Notes under the pieces: model-generated
The model's input: only the letters and a program-made list of their open reading frames with translations
Told to the model about the DNA's origin: nothing
Database searches by the model: none
Virus record (IMG/VR): IMGVR_UViG_3300045993_000305
Coordinates: 1-55,052 of that record
Strand: one strand, 5' to 3'
Length of the DNA: 55,052 nucleotides
DNA from: a virus
Translations under genes and position numbers: made by a program
Shown: positions 8,068-17,240 of the stretch, one piece after another
Numbering within the stretch: the stretch's first letter is position 1
Layout: every line of letters starts with the position of its first letter

Positions 8068-8973
8068 TCAGCCTCCGTATGCGTAGTCGGCGAAGACGTT
8101 GATCGGGCTCGTCGTGGTGGTCGCGCCGGTCTGGAACAGAAGGAACTTGAGGCACGCACCGTCATGAATTTTCGGCAGGCTGGGAAGCTGGTTGACGAAG
8201 TCGCGCTCGGCGAGAACGCCGGATGCTGGAATGGGCAGCTGCCACAGCGGGCGCACGAGGTGCAGCACCAGCTGGCCCGTGCCGGTGTATGCCACGCCGC
8301 CGGAGAACGTGAACGCTTCGATGTCGCGGATGCCATAGTCGCCGGCCACCAGAGGCAGGAACGGAGCGTAGCGCGTCGCCGCGTTGCCGCTGTGCGGGAT
8401 CGCGCCTGCGATGGCGCCGGCCGCCGCGGCCATGCCGACAGCGATCGTCATGTTCTTGCCAGTAGTCCCGGCCTGATTGGTGTACTGAAACGATGTCAGA
8501 TTCGGACCACCAGTCGCCGGCGCAACCTCGGCCGAGAAGTACGCGCGCAGCCCGCTGCCGTTGTTCTCGCGAGCTCCAGCTCCGAGGGCGGTCATCGTTA
8601 CCGTGCGCGCGACAGCCGACGTCACGTCAGTGCCGGTGATCGGGACGTACCCCAACTGGTCAACGCACATGAGGATCCACGGTGCCCCAGCGGCTGCGAA
8701 CACGGTGGCCGCGGCGTTCAGGAAGTGCTTGGTGGCAGTCGAGACGTTGCCCCCGTGCCAGACCGCACCTTCCGCCCAAGTGTCGTCGGTGGGGACGTAG
8801 GTAAGAGACGTGCCGGCGTACGTCTTCACCGGAACGCTGCCGGTACACATGCCCAAGTCGGTCCACGTCCCGGCTACGCCAGCGATCGGCGTGACCGCGT
8901 TGTAGTCGATGCGTCCGTACTTTCCGTTCACCGTGATCTGGTTGAGCAGATCGTCTTGCGAAGAAAATCCCAT
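8068..8973 (-). CDS. Structural protein, tandem paralogue B, 301 aa
   Basis: The likely start is the ATG at 8973, overlapping the upstream stop region (TGACATG); an in-frame TTG at 8994 lies inside the upstream gene. The protein shares a pattern with the adjacent upstream protein: an LLNQITVNGK opening, an ILM(C/D) strand, a PF(L/V)PLVAGxxGI block, an LVRPL strand, and a closing IxDGAxLxFL segment. The two are therefore tandem paralogues. Composition is beta-rich and Ala/Thr/Gly-rich, typical of capsid or tail surface proteins. Function inferred from context only. Confidence 0.7.
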   Translation of the reverse strand: MGFSSQDDLLNQITVNGKYGRIDYNAVTPIAGVAGTWTDLGMCTGSVPVKTYAGTSLTYVPTDDTWAEGAVWHGGNVSTATKHFLNAAATVFAAAGAPWILMCVDQLGYVPITGTDVTSAVARTVTMTALGAGARENNGSGLRAYFSAEVAPATGGPNLTSFQYTNQAGTTGKNMTIAVGMAAAAGAIAGAIPHSGNAATRYAPFLPLVAGDYGIRDIEAFTFSGGVAYTGTGQLVLHLVRPLWQLPIPASGVLAERDFVNQLPSLPKIHDGACLKFLLFQTGATTTTSPINVFADYAYGG

Positions 8974-8974
8974 G

Positions 8975-9853
8975 TCATCCCCAAGTAGTTTCAATCATCC
9001 CCACCAATGGAGACGAGGCCAAACTTCCAGCAACACCCTGCCCGGCGAAGCCGAGAAAAGCGCCGTCCTTGATCTCCACGATTCCGCCGCGCAGGCGCAT
9101 CGCTTCCACTTCATGTGCCGCTCCGATGGCCGCAACAGCGCACGACTCCAGCGTCTGCGTTGACTGCAACGGACGCACCAGCACGATCGCGCACAGCCCG
9201 CCGTTCGCCACCGAGAAGTTGCAGGAGTCGACGCGCTTGATCCCTTTGGTGCCAGCAACCAGCGGAACGAAAGGAGTGAGCCCGCCGGTCGACAGGCACG
9301 CGCTGACGATGGCCCCTGAAGGTTGGGCCGCCGCGCAGAACATCGAGGTCGTCGTCTGCTGCACGTCGTCGGAGTCGGTGTAGGTGATCGTGAATCTTCC
9401 TCCGCCCACCGTGATGCTCTGCGCCACCACCATCATCTGCAAACCAACGCCGTCGGCGTAACGCGAGAGCGCCGAGGTCTGCGCCATCGCCTGATCTTCG
9501 CCGGCCGCGTCCATGTCTACGAACGGGTAGTAGAGCAGGTAGTCCATCAGGATCAGCGGCTGAATCGAAGACGTAGCCCCGGCAGACATCACGGTCAGGC
9601 GGTGCAAGAACTGCCGATCGGTTCCGGTCATACGCGGAACGATGATCCCCTTGTTCGACTCCAGCAGAGCCGCTTCTAGCGGCGCCGCGGCGTAGTAATT
9701 CGGGATCGGGTTGCCTGATGCGTACGAGTAGTCGAACCACTGACCAGTGATGGTCGCGGTGGACGCTGGCACCTTGCGGAACGTGGACATCCACGTCTTG
9801 CCGTTGTCGACCAGCGACTCGGCCAGAGCCCTGACGTTGTGAAATCCTGCCAT
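8975..9853 (-). CDS. Structural protein, tandem paralogue A, 292 aa
   Basis: The start is taken as the ATG at 9853, next to the stop of the upstream gene (9855); the longer frame to 9985 would overlap that gene. It begins MAGFHNVRALAESLVDNGKT. It carries LILMDYLLYYPFVDMD, then FVPLVAGTKGIKRVDS, IVLVRPLQS and GGIVEIKDGAFLGF, which align block by block with the following gene. Probably a head or tail surface subunit. No well-characterised family is recognised from sequence alone. Confidence 0.72.
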   Translation of the reverse strand: MAGFHNVRALAESLVDNGKTWMSTFRKVPASTATITGQWFDYSYASGNPIPNYYAAAPLEAALLESNKGIIVPRMTGTDRQFLHRLTVMSAGATSSIQPLILMDYLLYYPFVDMDAAGEDQAMAQTSALSRYADGVGLQMMVVAQSITVGGGRFTITYTDSDDVQQTTTSMFCAAAQPSGAIVSACLSTGGLTPFVPLVAGTKGIKRVDSCNFSVANGGLCAIVLVRPLQSTQTLESCAVAAIGAAHEVEAMRLRGGIVEIKDGAFLGFAGQGVAGSLASSPLVGMIETTWG

Positions 9854-9854
9854 G

Positions 9855-10274
9855 TTACTCGGCGTTGACGGTGAGGTCGCCGATCGCGAACTGCGGCTGG
9901 ATGTTCTGGTTGATTGCCAGCGACGCAGACAGCACGCCGATGATGCCCTGAGAGATGGCGCCAGACGCCGTATCCACCACCACAAACGCGGTCGCAGTTT
10001 GCGTCGCTCCGCCGTCGGTGCGCTTGCCGAACTGGATCAGGCCGGCGTTGGTGAACGCGGATCCGCCGTCGGTCCACGCGCTGGCCTTCGTAATCGCCAC
10101 GCGAGCGTACCCGGTGTAGGTGCATTCGTTTGCGATTGGCGCTGCCTCGCTCACGGCTCCGGCCGCGTCTGTAACCAGCGCGAGGTATTGCGTCGCGCCA
10201 GCTCGATACGCCGGATCGGTACCCTGAAGGTGCATCTTGAGGGTCTGGTTCTCGGTTGCGTTGCTCATTGACAT
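9855..10274 (-). CDS. Short tail-fibre/decoration-type protein, 139 aa
   Basis: An AAGGAG site six bases upstream favours the ATG at 10274 over the one at 10268. The sequence fits a widespread small phage virion family (labelled tail fibre in many phages). Its landmarks are an early YLALVTDAAGAVSEAAPIA strand, the ECTYTGYARVAI turn, a GSAFTNAGLIQFG strand pair, and a closing AINQNIQPQFAIGDLTV segment. Together with the two paralogues downstream it forms a compact structural cassette. Precise virion location unknown. Confidence 0.68.
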   Translation of the reverse strand: MSMSNATENQTLKMHLQGTDPAYRAGATQYLALVTDAAGAVSEAAPIANECTYTGYARVAITKASAWTDGGSAFTNAGLIQFGKRTDGGATQTATAFVVVDTASGAISQGIIGVLSASLAINQNIQPQFAIGDLTVNAE

Positions 10275-10284
10275 TTGATGCTCC

Positions 10285-10596
10285 TTATAGGGTCTTGGTG
10301 AAACTCAGACGACTGATGCGGCCGTCCTCGTCGCGCTCGGTTACTTCAACGTCCCATGACCCACCGGAACGACCCAGCAAGTCGATGACTTGAGACAGCT
10401 TCTCTGCCGCTACTTCCTGCCCCGCGCTGACCACTGTCATCATGCGCTCCATGTGGATCGGGTCTGGTGCTTGCGGCACCGGAGGGGTGGGCGGAGAAGG
10501 TGGCGGCGGTGGCGCCTTGATTACGGGCGCCTGCTTTTGAATCGTGTACGTCCCGCCGCGCTTGGCGATGTCAGCTTGGCTCAGGCGGATAGGCAT
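10285..10596 (-). CDS. Proline-hinged small virion protein, 103 aa
   Basis: The N-terminus MPIRLSQADIAKRGGTYTIQ is followed by a polyproline hinge (KAPPPPPSPPTPPVPQAPDP, residues about 29-47). A helical segment then ends in a beta strand pair (SWDVEVTERDEDGRISRLSF). It overlaps the end of the 2219-residue gene by 16 bases. Small proteins with this hinge-plus-helix layout commonly sit among phage structural genes. Role unknown. Confidence 0.65.
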   Translation of the reverse strand: MPIRLSQADIAKRGGTYTIQKQAPVIKAPPPPPSPPTPPVPQAPDPIHMERMMTVVSAGQEVAAEKLSQVIDLLGRSGGSWDVEVTERDEDGRISRLSFTKTL

Positions 10597-13500
10597 AGCA
10601 GCAGCTTTCGGGTCTGTTCGATGTCGCCGTCGAGCGCCTTCAGCGCCTCATCCGCTGGCATGGTGACTTCCGCCGTCCTTCCAGTTTCTGACTCGGTCAC
10701 TTCCACTTTCACGGGAACCGTCAGATCGTTCATGGGGGCGCCTATCGCGACCGGCGTTTCGACGTTCGAGTATTCGCTGTTCAGGTCGGTGAGATTGGAC
10801 AGGAACCGCTGCACGCTGGCCTGACTGTCGCCGGCGACGTAGCCCTTGAAGTTGCCGCTGTCCCAGTATTGCGAGACGTACTTCCAGTGCTTCTTCAGCG
10901 CGACTTCGGTCTGCGGTTCGGTCAGCATCGAGCTGTGCATGCCAACGATCTGCTCTTCGCGAGCGGACTCCGCCTTGTCGGCGGCGGCCTGCCCCTTCTC
11001 CAGCACCTCGGCCTTCTTGGCCGCGAGCTGATCCGGCGTGTAGTAGCGCGCCTTGTAGCGGTCCTTCTTCTTCTCGCGCGCCTTCCACTCCTCGGTGTTG
11101 CCGATGACCTTTTCCTCGAACAGCGCGATGCCGTCCGGTTGCATCATCTCCTTCACGCGCGCGAACTGCGGGTCGCGCGTGTTCGAGATGAATTGGAACC
11201 CCATCGACTCGTGGATCACGTCGTACTTGATCTTTGGATCGAACGTTAGGATCTTCGTCCCATCGTCTTCGGTCCACGCTTCCTTGCCCGCGTCCTCCGC
11301 CGATCCGAACGCGGAGACGTCGTACGTCGCGCCCGGGACCGTGCTGATGTCCTTGAAGTGCTTGGCCATCGTCAGGTTGGGGTCGAGCGCAAGCGTCTCG
11401 ATCCTGCCCTCGGAGGTGGCAGATATCGCCTTGTTGAACGCGCCCTCGCTCGCCGCAATGTCGAGCAGCTGCGCGCCTTCCGGGTAGCTCCGCACGATCG
11501 CGTCTCCCACTGCCTGCTGCACCTCGCGGAACCCGGGGATGCTGGTGGCAATGTGGTCGTCGAAGTTGCCGCGGTGCTTCAGGTACTCGGCGGTGAACCC
11601 AGCGTTGGAGCTGATGTCCAGCGTCGGAACGTACGGCACCTTCGCGTCTGGAGCTCGCTCGCCGCGCGACGCCGCGCTGAAGAAAGCGGTGTGCTCTCGC
11701 CCGTCGCCGGCCAGAGATTCTGTGCTTGCCGACTTGTTGCCGTAGCCGGCGCGGATCTCCGCGAACAGCTCGGCCGGGTCATGCGTTTGCGTCTCGGTCA
11801 TGCGTAGGCTCGGCGCTTCGAGCGGCGTGTAAGCGAACACCTTGCCGCTGGTGTCCTCGTCCGCGTCTTCAGCGTTGTCGGGATCCTCGTACTCGGAGAT
11901 GCCGTAGTGCTTGCCGTCCACGTTGGCGATGTAGTGGTACTCGTCGTACAGCGTGTAGGAGTTGCGCTCGGTGATCTTCTTCAGCTTCTCCGATGGCTTT
12001 GGCAACAGTTTGCGCGCCTCGAACAAGTTGTGCGCCGGATACCCGCCCGGCAGGTTCCCGAACTCGATGTCGTCGCGCTTCGCTTCCGGTATGGCCGCGA
12101 TGCGATCGGCGTCCGCAGCGATCCCGGTGCTCTTGTTCGCGTTCTTCTGTGCCGGCATGAATCCAATAGAGATCGGCGTGCCGTCGGGCAGGATCGTGTA
12201 TCCGGGCAGCTTGGTTGCTTCCTCGCCCACCACGTCCTTGCTGTGGTCCGCGCGCTCCAACCGTCCATCAACGTACTCGAATCCCTGACTCGTCGTGATC
12301 GCCTCCTGATGGTACTTCTCTGCCAGCTTGAGAGAGATCGAGGTGGGCGCGTAGACGATGTAGCTGTTGCCTTGATAGACACCGCGCCACATACCTTGCA
12401 CTGCCTCGAACCCGAACCCAAGCGCCTTCAGATCCTTCAACAGCTCCTTGTTTGCGACGGTGTTGTACGAAGCAGCGCGGTCCTCGACGGTGGCCGTGAT
12501 GAACGCCCATCCATCTTTCTTGATCGCCTCTTCAGGCGACTCGCGGAAGTCGAGCGGGTTAGCGTTGATCGGATCGTCCGCCTCGTACTTCTCCTGATCC
12601 TTCATCACGCCCAGTTCGGCGGCGAAGGCTAATGCTTTTTCTGCTTTGGCGGCAGCGGCGCGGGCGCTTTCTTCTGCTCTCGATTTCCTGACTGCGTCGA
12701 GACGCCGCGCGGCCCGACTTTCAAAGACGGATTGAACGCCTGAAGTAAACGGAGCCTTTTGTCCTGCACTGCTTGGATGGGGGTTTCGTCCTTCATTTTC
12801 AGCACTTGTTCTGCGTGCTGCTGCAAGATTTTCAACCCCCGCGGCGAGCCCTCCATTGCGGAGGATATTGGCGTATTCGCCGACCGTGAAGAGGGATCCA
12901 AAATCTGGGGTTGCGGCAATGAGGGCATCAGTCAGCTCCTTGTTGTTGAGTATCGATTCGGCCGTGCGGTTCTTGCCGCCCATCTCGTAGAGGGTCTTCG
13001 CCCAAGACCAGATCGTCTCCTGCACCTCGGCTGGCGTCCACACTTCTCCGGTGCGCTTCGTCAGCATGGCGGCTGCCTGCCTGACGTGCGCGCTCATGGC
13101 GAGATATCCGGCGCCCTTCCCGGGGTTGGTGACGATGCCACCGTTCTTCGTCAGCGGCGTGGTGAGGCCGCCAAAGATTGCGGCGTCCACGCCGGCGAAC
13201 GCTGCCATCCAGCTGTCGTTCGTCACTTCGTTGACGTCGTCGATCAGGTTGCGGTAGAACGAGTTGATCTTCGGGCCAGAGATCAGCATGCCAGCCGGAT
13301 CGGGGTGGGTGAGCGCGCGGATGACGTTGTTGCGATCGGTGTCCCCGATCACGCCCGTTCCGCGGATGCCTTCCTTCATCAGCTTCTCGATGGCGGCGTG
13401 CGCCACCGGGCGCCCGGCCTTCTGCCACAGCACCCACGTCTGGAGCGCGCCCCTCAGATTGTCCTCGACGCTGGTCTGCGGGGACATCGCCGCGAGCAGC

Positions 13501-16500
13501 ACCGCGAACCGCGGCGCGTCGAGCCCGAACACATGGTGGAGAGCGTACGACGCGCTGCGATACCATCCCTTTTTCGCCTTGCCCGCCCATGCGATGGCCG
13601 CCATTTCCTTTGTCGACGGCATCGACAGGAAGATCGAGACGAAGTTTTTCGCCGACTCGATCTTGTTGAGGGTCTTCTTTTCGGTCGACAGAATGAAGTC
13701 GAGGACTCCCCGTCGATCTCCTTCGGCCAGCTCCCGGTTGCTGGGCTGGCGCGACTTGTTTAGTTTTTCGTCACCCGCACCGGGTTCGACGGATCGCGCA
13801 GCTCCAGCCTTTTGGCCAGCACCTTTGGATCCTTCAGCTGCGTTGCCATCTCTTGCGATCTGGAGCCCATCCGCAGCAATATCGCGGACTCGCTTGAGGC
13901 TGGCGTTGGGTTCTTTTCGGATTGCATTGTCTCTGTCCTCGAAGTATTTGGCTGCGATAGGCAGCTCTTTTTTCATGGTATTAGGAGCAGTATACCACAG
14001 TCCAGCGAGCTGGGCCATGACCTCTTCTTGCAGGAACCGCGTGTGGTTGTCCCTCTGGTTGGCGCCAACCTTCGCGTCCCAGACGCCGAGCGGGTACTCC
14101 AGATAGCGGACCAAGTTCGGGTCGCTGTCGGGGTTGAGGTAGAAGTCGACCGCCTCGGACATCATGTCGCCCATCGGCTCCCGGGTCTTGCCGTACGGAT
14201 CCCACGCTATCGCCATGCGCGGGGACTGCGAGGGCAGCGACGTCCAGCCCGTGCGCTCGGTCCAGTGGTTGCTGACGTGGTGGTCGACCTCGTGCGCGAT
14301 CGTGGTCAGCGCGTCGACCTTCTCCTGAGCGTTGCCTGCCATCAGCTTCAGCAACACCTTCTGGGTGATCCCCAGCTCCCGGCCGTCGCCGGCGCTGTAT
14401 TGCTGGGCGCGCTCGGTGGGGTCGGCAGCGGTGTAGACGTGGAACCCGGTGACGCCGTCGAGCAGCTGCGATGGCATCCCGGCGTTGAGCAATCCCTGAA
14501 GGATGCCGGCCAACGCGCGCTGCTCTTTCGGGGTGGGCGCACGCAGGTTGGTGACGTCCGGTCCCTGAGCCGCCGCAACGTCCGGGTCAAGCGGTGACGT
14601 GACGATCCGCTGGACGGAGGGGTGCGCGTCGGCGACGGCGATCTCTGCGTACGCCTGCGAAATATGTACACGTTTTTCGGACGCTACCGCCTCTTTCTGC
14701 TTGGACTCCGCGGGCTTGGTTTCCGCCGGGTTTTTTGGCGCGTTGGTGGACGCCTCGCGCTCGGCCTTCAGCGCCTCGAAGCGCGTGCCGAGGTACTTGA
14801 CCGGGACGTCCCGTCCGAGGGTGACGATCTGGTTGCCGTGCTTGTACCCGGAGTAGCCGGCGTCGTGGACCGCTTGCTCGAACGCGTTCAGGTCCATGCG
14901 CCCTTGCGAGTCGCGGGGCACCGCCTTCATCAGCGCCGCGGCCTCTTTGGTCGTTACGTCCAGCAGGCCCGGCAGCTTCGCCTCGTAGGCGTGCGTGCCC
15001 GTTACCACTCCCTCGGGCTCGGGCAGCTTGATGCCGTCGTGCTCGTAGAAGTAGACCCGCTGCTTGACGGTGTCGGGCGCCGTTTGGAGACGGCCGCGCT
15101 CCTCGCCGTTCCACATGGACGCGCCTGTTCCGTACCGCCCACCCAGCAGGCTGGTCAGGTTGGCGGTGTTCCCGTAGTGGATACCGCGCGCCTCGACGCT
15201 TCCGGGGTACGTTTGCTGGGCGGCGATCTGCTGCACGCCCTCGGCCGCGGACGCAGCCGGGACGGCGCCGGGAGTCGTCCCGGGCATCTCGATCTTCGGC
15301 AGCTCGCCTGCCACCGGCTGCCGCGCGGGGGCGGGCCCGATGGGACTGGGGATGGTGACGGGCGCCGCCTTCGCGTCCAGACTCGGCACCTCGATGTTCA
15401 GGCCCGTGACTTGTTCACGTTCCGTGGACGCGCCGGGAACTTGAACGGCGGGCTTTTGCAGGCTGGCGTAGTGACCCTTCAGCGTCTGCAACGTCTCGGC
15501 CGCGGTGCGGTGCAGGTTGCCGGCTGCGGCGGACCCGTACTTGGCGCCGTAGTCCGCGAGCATGGCGCGGGCTCCGCGGATCAGCTCCTCGGCCTTCGCG
15601 GCGAGCTGGGCGCGCTGCTCCTTCGGCGCCGTCTTGGCGGCCTTCTTCAGCGCATCGATCTCGAACAGGGTGTTGGCCAGATCCCCCGCACTATTATGGT
15701 GCGTGTCTTGGGGGACGCCGTCCGGGTACGTCGGGCTCGCGCCCACCTGCGTGATGGGTGCCGCGGCGATGGCGGCGATGGAAGCGGACGGGTCGGCTTC
15801 AGAGATGTCGATCTGCGACGCGGTCTGCGGTGCCGCTCCGGCTTGCGTAGCGGGCGCAGGAGGCGGCGCCCAGTTGGCGGAGGCTCTGGATGCCTCGGTG
15901 GCGGCGCGGGCCGCCTCAACCGCGTCTGCGTGCGCCTGAGCGGGGTCTACCGTTGGCACCTCGGTGACCGGCAGGGGTTGGGCGGATACCTCGGCGACGG
16001 TGCGTCCGGGCGCCGGTAGCGCAGGAACCACCGGAGGGGTGGGCGATCCGGTGTACGGCTGGATCGGTTGGGCCTGTCCGGGGGCGGCCGGCCTCATTCC
16101 TCCGAACATCTCGGATGCCTTCGATTCCGCGCTGGTCTGGGCGGCGTCTGCCTCTGATACCTCGCTGCGCCTCTGCAACGCGTCTCCGACAGCGGCGCGA
16201 CCCATGCCCGCAGCAGAGAACCCGGCGCCGGGCAACATCGCCCCGACGGTGGCGCTGAGCGCGTTCTCGGTCATGTCGCCCGGATCTCTCCCGGCGATGT
16301 ATTTTTGCGACAGGTCTTGTCCAACCTGCCCGATGCCTTCCGTTGCGCCCTCGCCTAGCCCGCCTCCCGCGACAACGCCGACTCCGGCAACCGCGCGAGC
16401 GATCAACGACGTGGCCAGCGTGCGCTTCATGCTGTCGGGGATGGACTCGACGATCGCCTTGAAGGCGGGCGCCGCTATCTTTGCGCCAACGAACGTGAGC

Positions 16501-17240
16501 CCCTCGCTGGCAGCCTCGATCAATCCGTTGAGCGTGGCGTCCGTTCCCGATGCATCGATGGACACCCCGGCCTTGCGGTTCTCAGCGTACTGGTTGCCGC
16601 CGGCGGTGATCCCCATCATGGGAAGCGTGGCCGGAGCGAGCTCGGGAACCAAGATCGTGGCCAGCATGGCGGCGTACGATGGCGTCTGGGACGCAGCCTG
16701 AGTCAGCAGCCACGGTGCGAATTGATCGCTCTTCCACGCCTGAGTGACGCCCATTTTCTGGAGCACCGGCGCGTTGGCTTCTGCCATATCCTCCAGCTGC
16801 TTGGCCGACTCGAATCGCTTGACGCTTCCAGCGTCGTCCTTCGGGAGCAGCATGGCGGCGATGTCTTGCGCGGTAGACATTGGATCGCCAGCAAGCGTGA
16901 TGCCAGTCTCTGCTGCCTTTGCCTTGCGCGCCTCAGACTGCTGAGCGAAACCCCATAGCGCGTCGAGCGCGCCGGCGCCCGCCCTCTGGAGCCCGCCTAT
17001 GCCGGCGTCCACCAAGCTGCTGGTCAGAGGCTCAGCAGACTTTCTGACATCTGCTCTGCGGCTGACGGCGTCCTCGGTGTCGGCGAGCGGCGGAGCGGTG
17101 ACCTGCGGGCGAGACGCCGCCCGGCTCGCGGCGTCCGGGTACTCTTCTTCCGGCTTGTCCGCAAGCAAGTAGTCGAACGGGTTCACCTCGGCCGGAGCCG
17201 AACTCTTGTCGCCTAACAGGTAGTCGAACGGGTTGCTCAT
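10581..17240 (-). CDS. Giant polyvalent internal virion protein, 2219 aa
   Basis: The largest gene here, placed after the ejection-protein genes. The N-terminus repeats NPFDYLL twice within 30 residues. A hydrophobic region lies near residues 190-300, followed by long Ala/Pro/Gln-rich linkers. Near residue 687, RGIHYGN...GTG...GYSGYKHGNQIVTLGRDVPVKYLG resembles ART-like domains of polyvalent proteins. Near 983, AHEVDHHVSNHW fits the zincin HExxH motif. Residues about 1180-1415 form a conserved helical unit (LLAAMSPQTSVEDNLRGAL). About 1550-1650 (DGWAFITATVEDRA) looks DUF3293-like. About 1900-2130 looks like a SAM-methyltransferase fold (AQLLDIAASEGAFN, LALDPN). It is probably injected with the genome. 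Enzymatic activities are predicted, not shown. Confidence 0.85.
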   Translation of the reverse strand: MSNPFDYLLGDKSSAPAEVNPFDYLLADKPEEEYPDAASRAASRPQVTAPPLADTEDAVSRRADVRKSAEPLTSSLVDAGIGGLQRAGAGALDALWGFAQQSEARKAKAAETGITLAGDPMSTAQDIAAMLLPKDDAGSVKRFESAKQLEDMAEANAPVLQKMGVTQAWKSDQFAPWLLTQAASQTPSYAAMLATILVPELAPATLPMMGITAGGNQYAENRKAGVSIDASGTDATLNGLIEAASEGLTFVGAKIAAPAFKAIVESIPDSMKRTLATSLIARAVAGVGVVAGGGLGEGATEGIGQVGQDLSQKYIAGRDPGDMTENALSATVGAMLPGAGFSAAGMGRAAVGDALQRRSEVSEADAAQTSAESKASEMFGGMRPAAPGQAQPIQPYTGSPTPPVVPALPAPGRTVAEVSAQPLPVTEVPTVDPAQAHADAVEAARAATEASRASANWAPPPAPATQAGAAPQTASQIDISEADPSASIAAIAAAPITQVGASPTYPDGVPQDTHHNSAGDLANTLFEIDALKKAAKTAPKEQRAQLAAKAEELIRGARAMLADYGAKYGSAAAGNLHRTAAETLQTLKGHYASLQKPAVQVPGASTEREQVTGLNIEVPSLDAKAAPVTIPSPIGPAPARQPVAGELPKIEMPGTTPGAVPAASAAEGVQQIAAQQTYPGSVEARGIHYGNTANLTSLLGGRYGTGASMWNGEERGRLQTAPDTVKQRVYFYEHDGIKLPEPEGVVTGTHAYEAKLPGLLDVTTKEAAALMKAVPRDSQGRMDLNAFEQAVHDAGYSGYKHGNQIVTLGRDVPVKYLGTRFEALKAEREASTNAPKNPAETKPAESKQKEAVASEKRVHISQAYAEIAVADAHPSVQRIVTSPLDPDVAAAQGPDVTNLRAPTPKEQRALAGILQGLLNAGMPSQLLDGVTGFHVYTAADPTERAQQYSAGDGRELGITQKVLLKLMAGNAQEKVDALTTIAHEVDHHVSNHWTERTGWTSLPSQSPRMAIAWDPYGKTREPMGDMMSEAVDFYLNPDSDPNLVRYLEYPLGVWDAKVGANQRDNHTRFLQEEVMAQLAGLWYTAPNTMKKELPIAAKYFEDRDNAIRKEPNASLKRVRDIAADGLQIARDGNAAEGSKGAGQKAGAARSVEPGAGDEKLNKSRQPSNRELAEGDRRGVLDFILSTEKKTLNKIESAKNFVSIFLSMPSTKEMAAIAWAGKAKKGWYRSASYALHHVFGLDAPRFAVLLAAMSPQTSVEDNLRGALQTWVLWQKAGRPVAHAAIEKLMKEGIRGTGVIGDTDRNNVIRALTHPDPAGMLISGPKINSFYRNLIDDVNEVTNDSWMAAFAGVDAAIFGGLTTPLTKNGGIVTNPGKGAGYLAMSAHVRQAAAMLTKRTGEVWTPAEVQETIWSWAKTLYEMGGKNRTAESILNNKELTDALIAATPDFGSLFTVGEYANILRNGGLAAGVENLAAARRTSAENEGRNPHPSSAGQKAPFTSGVQSVFESRAARRLDAVRKSRAEESARAAAAKAEKALAFAAELGVMKDQEKYEADDPINANPLDFRESPEEAIKKDGWAFITATVEDRAASYNTVANKELLKDLKALGFGFEAVQGMWRGVYQGNSYIVYAPTSISLKLAEKYHQEAITTSQGFEYVDGRLERADHSKDVVGEEATKLPGYTILPDGTPISIGFMPAQKNANKSTGIAADADRIAAIPEAKRDDIEFGNLPGGYPAHNLFEARKLLPKPSEKLKKITERNSYTLYDEYHYIANVDGKHYGISEYEDPDNAEDADEDTSGKVFAYTPLEAPSLRMTETQTHDPAELFAEIRAGYGNKSASTESLAGDGREHTAFFSAASRGERAPDAKVPYVPTLDISSNAGFTAEYLKHRGNFDDHIATSIPGFREVQQAVGDAIVRSYPEGAQLLDIAASEGAFNKAISATSEGRIETLALDPNLTMAKHFKDISTVPGATYDVSAFGSAEDAGKEAWTEDDGTKILTFDPKIKYDVIHESMGFQFISNTRDPQFARVKEMMQPDGIALFEEKVIGNTEEWKAREKKKDRYKARYYTPDQLAAKKAEVLEKGQAAADKAESAREEQIVGMHSSMLTEPQTEVALKKHWKYVSQYWDSGNFKGYVAGDSQASVQRFLSNLTDLNSEYSNVETPVAIGAPMNDLTVPVKVEVTESETGRTAEVTMPADEALKALDGDIEQTRKLLLCLSA

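Noticed and set aside
12640-12660. Programmed -1 frameshift at an A-rich run in the giant gene
   Set aside because: The run has five A bases before G, one short of the canonical A-AAA-AAG slip site, and no strong downstream structure was evident.
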